Origin: an uncultured Lachnospiraceae bacterium
Lineage (GTDB): Bacteria > Bacillota > Clostridia > Lachnospirales > Lachnospiraceae
Length of the DNA stretch: 38,778 bases
Assembly: GCA_946541955.1 (NCBI GenBank)
Contig: CAMNJZ010000011.1
Coordinates: 1-38,778, forward strand
Direction of reading: 5' to 3'
Within the stretch, counting starts at the first letter, position 1, and the number at the start of each line of letters is the position of its first letter. A program made the position numbers and the translations under genes. Shown here piece after piece: positions 33,225 to 38,778 of this stretch. Under the pieces are notes generated by a model that saw only the letters and a program-made list of their open reading frames with translations, ran no database searches and was not told the DNA's origin.

Positions 33225-35072
33225 TCAGGCTTTTTCATTGACCGGGGCGATCATGGATTCCGCCCCCGGCGTATAGGTGATCGCCGGCAGATGGATCCTG
33301 ACCCGGGTCCCCTCGTCGGGCTCCGAGTCGATGGACAGGCCGTAGCGGCGGCCAAAGCGAAGCTGGATCCGGGAATGGACGTTCCGGAGTCCGACCCCGT
33401 TCCCATGTCTTCCGGGACTTTCCTCCTCCCTGCCCGAGGGCTCCTCCAGAAGGCGCCCGACCTGGTCCTCCGGCATGCCAAGGCCGTTGTCGATGACATC
33501 CAGATAGACCTCCTGCCCCTCCAGGGTGCCCTTTACCAGGATTTCCCCGTCTCCGTCCATGCTCTGGACCCCATAGTAGATGGCGTTTTCCAGGATGGGC
33601 TGGAGGATCAGCTTGACGGTGCAGAAATCCATGATCTCCTCCGGGATGTCGAAGGCCACCTCAAAGGTATTCTTATAGCGGATCTTCTGAATGTTCATAT
33701 AGGACTGGGCGTGGCGGATCTCATCCCTTATGGGAATGATGGTCCTGCCCTGGCTGATACTGATCCTAAGAAGGGAGGCCAGCTGGCGGATCATATAGAC
33801 AGCGCCCTCGTCATGGCCGCCTTCGATCATCCAGACCACGGAATCCAGAGTGTTGTAGAGGAAGTGGGGATTGATCTGGGACTGAAGGGCGTCCAACTCG
33901 CTCCGACGTTTCTCCTCCTGCTCGGAAAGCACGTCCTCCATCAGCTGGTTGATCTTCTGGACCGAGGTCTGCAGGGTCCTGCCCAGGTGCTCCACCTCCT
34001 GGGGCCCGCCGATATAGATATCGGGATTCAGGTTTCCGTTTTCCAGATCCCGGACGGAATCATCCAGCCGCAGAAGGGGCCGGATCACATTGCCCGATAC
34101 GAAGAGGTTGGTGACCAGAATGCCCAGAAGGAAAAAGGCAATGACCATGACCAGAAAGTACTGGGTCCTGCCCATGCCGAGGCTGAAGGTCTCCATGGGG
34201 ATTACGCTGACCAGCTTCCAGCCTGTATAGGAAACGGTCTTGATGACCGTGATCCGGTTCTGGCCCTGGAAGGTCCCGGTATAGGAGCCGTCGCTCCGTC
34301 CCTGGATGGACAGGTTATCCTCCTGGTAGAGGCCGGCGTTGATCAGGCTCATGCGGGGATGATAAATGATCTCTCCGCTGCTGCTGCACAGATAGATATA
34401 CTGGGCGGAGCTGTCGGAATTGGCTTTTTCCAGAAGCTGCCGGATTCCGGAGAAATTCATGTCGATGAGGAGGACTCCCTGCCTGGGCAGGCCCTTGCTG
34501 GTCAGCTCCACGGCCCGGCTCATGGAAATGACCCAGTGATAGCGGCCGGCCGCCTCCTCAAAAAGGTTCTGGACATGGGGCATGGAAAAGTGGAGGTTCT
34601 CGACCGTGGTCCGGGCCTCAGTGAACCAGGACTGGTCCTGGGCCTTGACATCCCCCCTGGTGGCGGACAAAGGGACCGCGCTGACCAGGTCCCCGTCCTC
34701 GGTATAGAGGGCGATGCTGACCAGGTCGTCCTTATAGGCCTCATAAAGGAGACTGAATTCGGGATCCATGGAATCCGTTTCCAGGTCCTTGTTTTTGATG
34801 CTGGAGTAATAGAGGGCGTCGGAGATCCTCCGCATGGTCCTGAGATAGTCCTCTGTGCTGCGTTTGGTCTGGCCCAGGAACTGACTGGCGTTCTCTGTCG
34901 TCATGGTCTGGGTCCGGAGGTTGAACTGGCTGTAGAGGACCAGGCCCAGCATGATCATGCCGATGCCGGCGATCAGGGAGAAGGCCAGGGTAATGGTCAT
35001 CTGGATGCCGGCGTTTCTGAACTTCAGCTTTTTTCGGGCCCATCCAAGTGCCCCTGTGTTCGTTTCCTTCAC
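33225..35072 (-). CDS. YesM/LytS-type sensor histidine kinase
   Basis: Membrane sensor of 615 residues. Two transmembrane segments (about 25-48 and 303-325) flank an extracytoplasmic region of about 250 residues with a Cache-like pattern (DQSWFTEA, GVLLIDMNFSGI). A HAMP linker follows, then the His_kinase family domain with the phospho-acceptor H403 in QINPHFLYNTLD, and an ATPase domain with N-box (LILQPILENAI) and glycine boxes (DNGLGMPEDQ, GNGVGLRNV). The start is GTG at 35072, overlapping the response-regulator TGA by four bases (GTGA), so kinase and regulator are translationally coupled. It probably senses sugar through the tethered binding protein encoded just downstream. Confidence 0.93.
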   Translation of the reverse strand: MKETNTGALGWARKKLKFRNAGIQMTITLAFSLIAGIGMIMLGLVLYSQFNLRTQTMTTENASQFLGQTKRSTEDYLRTMRRISDALYYSSIKNKDLETDSMDPEFSLLYEAYKDDLVSIALYTEDGDLVSAVPLSATRGDVKAQDQSWFTEARTTVENLHFSMPHVQNLFEEAAGRYHWVISMSRAVELTSKGLPRQGVLLIDMNFSGIRQLLEKANSDSSAQYIYLCSSSGEIIYHPRMSLINAGLYQEDNLSIQGRSDGSYTGTFQGQNRITVIKTVSYTGWKLVSVIPMETFSLGMGRTQYFLVMVIAFFLLGILVTNLFVSGNVIRPLLRLDDSVRDLENGNLNPDIYIGGPQEVEHLGRTLQTSVQKINQLMEDVLSEQEEKRRSELDALQSQINPHFLYNTLDSVVWMIEGGHDEGAVYMIRQLASLLRISISQGRTIIPIRDEIRHAQSYMNIQKIRYKNTFEVAFDIPEEIMDFCTVKLILQPILENAIYYGVQSMDGDGEILVKGTLEGQEVYLDVIDNGLGMPEDQVGRLLEEPSGREEESPGRHGNGVGLRNVHSRIQLRFGRRYGLSIDSEPDEGTRVRIHLPAITYTPGAESMIAPVNEKA

Positions 35073-36676
35073 GCTCTGCTGTCCTTTGTCTTTCTGTATT
35101 TGGTGGGCGACATGCCGTATTTCTTTTTGAATACGTAGCTGAAGTAGTTGGGATCGGCGTAGCCCACCTTCTGGGCGGTGATATAGGTCTTCTCATCCTC
35201 CTCGTCCATCAGGCGGATGGCCTCCTTCATACGGTAGTCCGTCAGGTAGGTGATAAAGGCCGAGCCCGTTTCCTTTTTGAATACCGTGGAGAAGTAGGCG
35301 GCGCTGACGCCCAGGGAGGAGCATACCATCTCCAGGTCCAGGTTGGAATCGCTGAAGTGGTCCCTGACAAAATCCAGGGCCCTGGCCACAAAGGACTGGG
35401 TCTTGGAGACCCGCTGGGCCTGGACGATCTCCAGGGCCCTGCCCGAAATGTTCTCCAGCCACTGGCCGATGTCCTCGGTGGTGTCCATCTGAAGGAGGTA
35501 GCTGTAGACGTCCTCATGGTCCGGGCTGACCTGCTCGATGTCGATCTCGTTGGCGCTGCAGAAGCGGTAAAAGCCCGTCACCAAATCCATCAGGACCAGG
35601 CGGTATTCCCGGATCCCCAGGCCGGAGCCCGCCATTTTCCTGGTCAGAAGCCCCACCTGCTCGTGGAGGGCTTCCCGGTTCCCCATCTTGATCTGCTTGA
35701 AGATCTGGGCCAGGATCTCCTCGAAGGCGGATTCGCTGCTGGAATTCTCCGGGGCGATCTCCTGGATGTTGATGGCCTTGCCGGTCCCGTACAGGACCCT
35801 GTAGGAAACGGCTTCCCTGGCGCCTTCATAGAGGGCGGAAAGCTCCCGGATCTGGGAGGTGATCCTGCTGATGCCCACCGTGACCAGGGCCCTGCAGGAC
35901 CTTCTGGCCAGACGGCAGAAGCGGTCGCAGTCATCGGTATAGGCCGAGACCTCCTCGGCCGTCCCCAGCTGGGACAGGACCAGGATATTGCCCCGGTAGG
36001 AAAGGACATAGGACCGCCAGCTGTCCTGGAAATAGTCTTCCGCCAGCTCCCGGACCGAAAAATAAAGGAGCCTGGGCGTCAGGTCCCTGGGGATCTCGGA
36101 GGTGGAGACATGGATGACGGAGACCACATAGAAGGGGCCCTCCAGCTTCAGCTGATAGTCTGTCAGGTAATCCTGCAGGTTGTCCTCCGGGATATGGCCC
36201 TCCATCAGGGACATGAAGAAATTCTCCTGCAGAAGGGGGAGGCTCTTCTGATAATATTCCTCCAGCCTTTCCACAGAGCTTCTTCTTTCCCGGTCTTCGT
36301 CCAGGCGCTGCCTGACCTTCTCAAATACCCGGCGGATCTCTGCCGAATCGATGGGCTTTAAGAGATATTCCTCCGCCTCCAGCTTGATGGCTTCCTTGGC
36401 ATACTCAAATTCGTCAAAGCCGGAAAAGATGATGATCCGGATCCCGGGAAAGAGACTCTTTAAATGTCTGGACAGCTCCAGCCCGTCCATGTAGGGCATC
36501 TTGATGTCCGTCATGACAACGTCCGGCTGCAGCTCCTCGGCCATCTCCAGGGCCTCCACCCCGTTGGAGGCAGACCCACAGATCCGAAAGCCCAGCTCTG
36601 CCCAGTTCAGTTTTCTCATGATCACTTCGATGACTTCCTGCTCGTCATCGACCATCAGAACAGAATAAAGATCCAT
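35069..36676 (-). CDS. YesN-type response regulator with AraC DNA-binding domain
   Basis: Cytosolic transcription regulator of 535 residues. The receiver domain (1-120) has the acidic pair D10-D11 (VDDEQE), the phospho-acceptor D57 (VVMTDIKMP) and the conserved lysine in EEYLLKPID. A central region of about 300 residues of the YesN kind follows. The C-terminal AraC-type double helix-turn-helix (about 425-530) includes VSAAYFSTVFKKETG and QKVGYADPNYFSYVFKKKYGMSPTKYR. The ATG at 36676 has AGGAG nine bases upstream. It is first of the five-gene sensor unit, right after the mglC terminator, with no obvious promoter of its own, and is the likely activator of the mgl genes. Confidence 0.94.
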   Translation of the reverse strand: MDLYSVLMVDDEQEVIEVIMRKLNWAELGFRICGSASNGVEALEMAEELQPDVVMTDIKMPYMDGLELSRHLKSLFPGIRIIIFSGFDEFEYAKEAIKLEAEEYLLKPIDSAEIRRVFEKVRQRLDEDRERRSSVERLEEYYQKSLPLLQENFFMSLMEGHIPEDNLQDYLTDYQLKLEGPFYVVSVIHVSTSEIPRDLTPRLLYFSVRELAEDYFQDSWRSYVLSYRGNILVLSQLGTAEEVSAYTDDCDRFCRLARRSCRALVTVGISRITSQIRELSALYEGAREAVSYRVLYGTGKAINIQEIAPENSSSESAFEEILAQIFKQIKMGNREALHEQVGLLTRKMAGSGLGIREYRLVLMDLVTGFYRFCSANEIDIEQVSPDHEDVYSYLLQMDTTEDIGQWLENISGRALEIVQAQRVSKTQSFVARALDFVRDHFSDSNLDLEMVCSSLGVSAAYFSTVFKKETGSAFITYLTDYRMKEAIRLMDEEDEKTYITAQKVGYADPNYFSYVFKKKYGMSPTKYRKTKDSRA

Positions 36677-36711
36677 CTTCTCGACTCCTGTTTGCAGGCA
36701 TTTCTACTGTT

Positions 36712-36740
36712 AAAAAAGCGGCCGGGAAAAACCCGGCCGC
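36712..36740 (-). terminator. Terminator between mglC and the sensor genes
   Basis: A perfect 9-bp stem GCGGCCGGG/CCCGGCCGC with a five-base loop (36718-36740) is followed by six T on the minus strand. It ends only about 36 bases before the response-regulator start. Confidence 0.93.
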
Positions 36741-36760
36741 TCCGATCAGCCTGATAAGAC

Positions 36761-37747
36761 TTATTTCTTTGCAACGTACTTTCTGATATCCAGAGAGATC
36801 GCGATATAGATGATGATACCAAGAGCGATCCACTGTGCGTTTGCGTTCACGCCCAGGAACTGCAGTGCTGCTTTCAGGAATTCGAAAACGGCAACGCCGA
36901 CGATAGCGGAGGATACCTTACCACGACCGCCGGTAACGGAAACGCCGCCGATGGTACATGCTGCGATGGCTTCCATTTCGTAGCCAAGGCCCAGGTTAAC
37001 GGAAGCACCGCCGGATTTAGCGCCCAGCATGAAGCCGGCCAGTCCGTAGAAGGCTGCTGCCTTTGCATAGATCATGACCATGGTCAGCTTGACGGGAACG
37101 CCGGCGACCTCAGCTGCCTGCGGGTTTGCACCGATGGCATACATATATTTGCCGTGGCGGGTCATGTTGAAGATGAACCAGGAAATGACAGCTATCAGGA
37201 TGGCGATCCATACCAGGTAAGGGATCATCAGAAGTCTGCCGGAAGCCAGGTTGGTGTACTCAGTAACATAGCCGCCCAGAGGGGTCGCGTTGGTCACGAT
37301 CAGGTTCAGACCGTAGACGATTTCCATCATTGCCAGCGTGGAAATGAAGGGAGGAACGCTCAGGAAGGCGATGAAGGAACCTGTTACAGCGCCGAAGCAT
37401 GCGCATACCAGCATGACAACGATGGCTGCCAGGAAGATGTTCATGGGCTGTCCGCCCTGGATGAAACGGCCGGAATAGTCAGCCTTCTGCAGCAGGATAC
37501 CTGCAAGGCAGCCGCCCAGACCGATCAGACGACCTGCGGACAGGTCGCATCCTGCGGTGATAACGCAGCCTGCGATACCCAGAGCGATGACCAGACGGGC
37601 TGACATGTTCAGCAGCAGGTTCATCAGGTTGGAAGGAGATACGAAGTTGGGGGTCTTGATACCCGTGAAGACGACCAGGATGACGATAATAAGAATAACG
37701 CCGTAGTTAATCAGGAAATCCTTGATATTAAAAGCTTTTTTGTTCAT
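36761..37747 (-). CDS. mglC: Galactose/methyl galactoside ABC transporter permease
   Basis: Membrane subunit of a sugar ABC importer of the BPD_transp_2 class. The 328-residue protein has multiple hydrophobic segments and the MglC-like sequences ALGIAGCVITAGCDLSAGR, TLAMMEIVYGLNLIV, HGKYMYAIGANPQAAEVAGV and CTIGGVSVTGGRGKV. The last two are the family's coupling-helix region and late signature. The ATG at 37747 has GGAGG six bases upstream; an ATG at 37765 adds six residues but has a poor site. It follows mglA by 72 bp, a gap that holds a small CCGGA/TCCGG hairpin (37774-37787), and is closed by a strong terminator. Substrate is inferred from similarity to MglC. Confidence 0.93.
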   Translation of the reverse strand: MNKKAFNIKDFLINYGVILIIVILVVFTGIKTPNFVSPSNLMNLLLNMSARLVIALGIAGCVITAGCDLSAGRLIGLGGCLAGILLQKADYSGRFIQGGQPMNIFLAAIVVMLVCACFGAVTGSFIAFLSVPPFISTLAMMEIVYGLNLIVTNATPLGGYVTEYTNLASGRLLMIPYLVWIAILIAVISWFIFNMTRHGKYMYAIGANPQAAEVAGVPVKLTMVMIYAKAAAFYGLAGFMLGAKSGGASVNLGLGYEMEAIAACTIGGVSVTGGRGKVSSAIVGVAVFEFLKAALQFLGVNANAQWIALGIIIYIAISLDIRKYVAKK

Positions 37748-37819
37748 TAGAATCCTCCGTTTCAAAGAAGCAGCCGGACTTTTCCGGTGCCTTGGACCAT
37801 TTCTGCGCCTGCAGCCCGC

Positions 37820-38778
37820 TTAGAACATGGTTGCGTAACTCATGACCTTCTCCTGGGTCATTTCTGCAGGATCGGTGATCTCACCGCGGATATGGCCGTT
37901 GCACATGACATAGATCCTGTCGGACATGCCCAGAAGCTCTGCCATTTCTGAGGAGATCATGATGATCGCCTTGCCCTGCTTCTGCAGCTCGACCATGATC
38001 TCATAGATCTCGTGCTTGGCGCCGACGTCGATACCACGGGTCGGTTCGTCCATGATCAGGACGTCCGGATCATTGGCCAGCCATCTTGCAATGATGACCT
38101 TCTGCTGGTTGCCGCCCGAAAGGTTTGAGATGTGTTCCTGGGCATTAGGCGTCTTGATCGACAGCTTCTTAATGCTCTCGTCCACGATCTTGTTGATCGT
38201 AGGATGATCCAGAACAAAACCGGCCTTCAGGTTCTTGTCATAGATGGAAATGCCCGTGTTGTCCTTGATGGACAGGCAGCCCAGAATACCGTTGCCTCGT
38301 CTGTCTTCTGTGATCAGACCGATGCCGGCATTCATAGCCTTGCGGGGCGTCTTGGTGTCCACCTTCTTGCCGCCTACATAGATCTCGCCGGATTTGATGC
38401 CGCGCATACCGAAGATGGCTTCCATGAGCTCGGTACGCTGGGCGCCGACCAGACCGCCGAAGCCGATGATCTCGCCCTTGCGGATCTTGAAGGAGCAGTC
38501 CTGGAAGGATTTCTCATGAATGGAGCATACATTCTTGGCCTCCAGGACCACCTCACCGGGGGTGCAGGGGTGGGGAGGATATACATTGGTCAGTTCACGG
38601 CCGACCATCTTGGCGATGATCTGGTCCGTGGTCATTTCGGCTGCCGGCCAGGTGCCGACATAGGTGCCGTCACGCATGATGGTGATATCATCGGAGATCC
38701 GCTTGATTTCATCCATCTTGTGGGAAATATAAATCATAGCAACGCCCTTATCACGAAGGTCATTCATGATACGGAACA
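37820..38778 (-). CDS. mglA: Galactose/methyl galactoside ABC transporter ATPase, C-terminal part
   Basis: The frame runs off the right edge of the window, so only about 319 C-terminal residues are present. It starts in the end of the first ATPase domain (VAMIYISHKMDEI, the switch histidine) and contains the whole second domain. That domain has a degenerate Walker A (GFGGLVGAQRTELM, no lysine), the signature LSGGNQQKV and Walker B (DVLIMDEPTRGID). A weakened second Walker A is normal in MglA/RbsA/XylG double ATPases, so the first domain is expected to do most hydrolysis. It powers import of galactose or glucose with mglC. The transport receptor gene mglB is probably just outside the window. 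Confidence 0.93.
   Translation of the reverse strand, partial: FRIMNDLRDKGVAMIYISHKMDEIKRISDDITIMRDGTYVGTWPAAEMTTDQIIAKMVGRELTNVYPPHPCTPGEVVLEAKNVCSIHEKSFQDCSFKIRKGEIIGFGGLVGAQRTELMEAIFGMRGIKSGEIYVGGKKVDTKTPRKAMNAGIGLITEDRRGNGILGCLSIKDNTGISIYDKNLKAGFVLDHPTINKIVDESIKKLSIKTPNAQEHISNLSGGNQQKVIIARWLANDPDVLIMDEPTRGIDVGAKHEIYEIMVELQKQGKAIIMISSEMAELLGMSDRIYVMCNGHIRGEITDPAEMTQEKVMSYATMF

Noticed and set aside
32709-35138. An 809-codon open frame on the plus strand opposite the histidine kinase
   Set aside because: Antisense shadow; the kinase on the other strand has full domain structure and this frame resembles no family.

Overview
The window reads as chromosome from an anaerobic Firmicute of class Clostridia, most likely a fairly GC-rich Lachnospiraceae. 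The basis is gene content and order: a yicC-remA-gmk-rpoZ-rimO-pgsA series, topA next to codY, hemZ, mecA, a CIRCE-controlled groESL, pyruvate phosphate dikinase, DUF4358 and YesN/YesM-type regulators. No rRNA, tRNA, insertion sequence, prophage or CRISPR array was recognised. Almost every gene lies on the minus strand; the exceptions are rqcH and one small gene near 26.1 kb. Many promoters are legible: nine TTGnnn/TAnnnT pairs with exactly 17-bp spacers.

Left part (1-7.4 kb): a minus-strand housekeeping operon, yicC, remA, gmk, rpoZ, rimO, pgsA, cinA-type pncC and thiN, tightly packed with several 4-nt overlaps. It starts from a strong promoter followed by a short leader with mutually exclusive stems and a possible 14-codon leader peptide. 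It is divergent from rqcH, the ribosome rescue factor. Next (7.4-14 kb) come mecA, an RluF-like pseudouridine synthase, a divergent ligA and metA, apparently in one operon with a long structured leader and a TTG start. The rpsB-tsf operon follows, with a folded leader that may mediate S2 autoregulation.

Centre (14-24 kb): topA-codY, hemZ, relA with a metallo-beta-lactamase-fold hydrolase, and groES-groEL. Near-consensus CodY boxes sit at the topA-codY promoter and at the relA promoter. This suggests CodY autoregulation and a direct CodY-(p)ppGpp regulatory loop. groESL carries a perfect CIRCE operator.

Right-centre (24-30.4 kb): a coupled pair made of a membrane-anchored transglutaminase-like protein and a DUF4358 lipoprotein, a divergent small unknown gene, a coding-like remnant, then glpQ-like phosphodiesterase overlapping ppdK.

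Right end (30.5-38.8 kb): the ABC transporter genes mglA (cut by the window edge) and mglC, a strong terminator, then a sensing operon. That operon encodes an AraC-type response regulator, a YesM/LytS-type histidine kinase, a membrane-anchored periplasmic-binding protein, a second MglB-like lipoprotein and a small unknown protein. The arrangement resembles the XylFII-LytS-YesN co-sensor design and probably controls galactose/glucose-type sugar uptake. It is the best candidate in the window for a little-described system.
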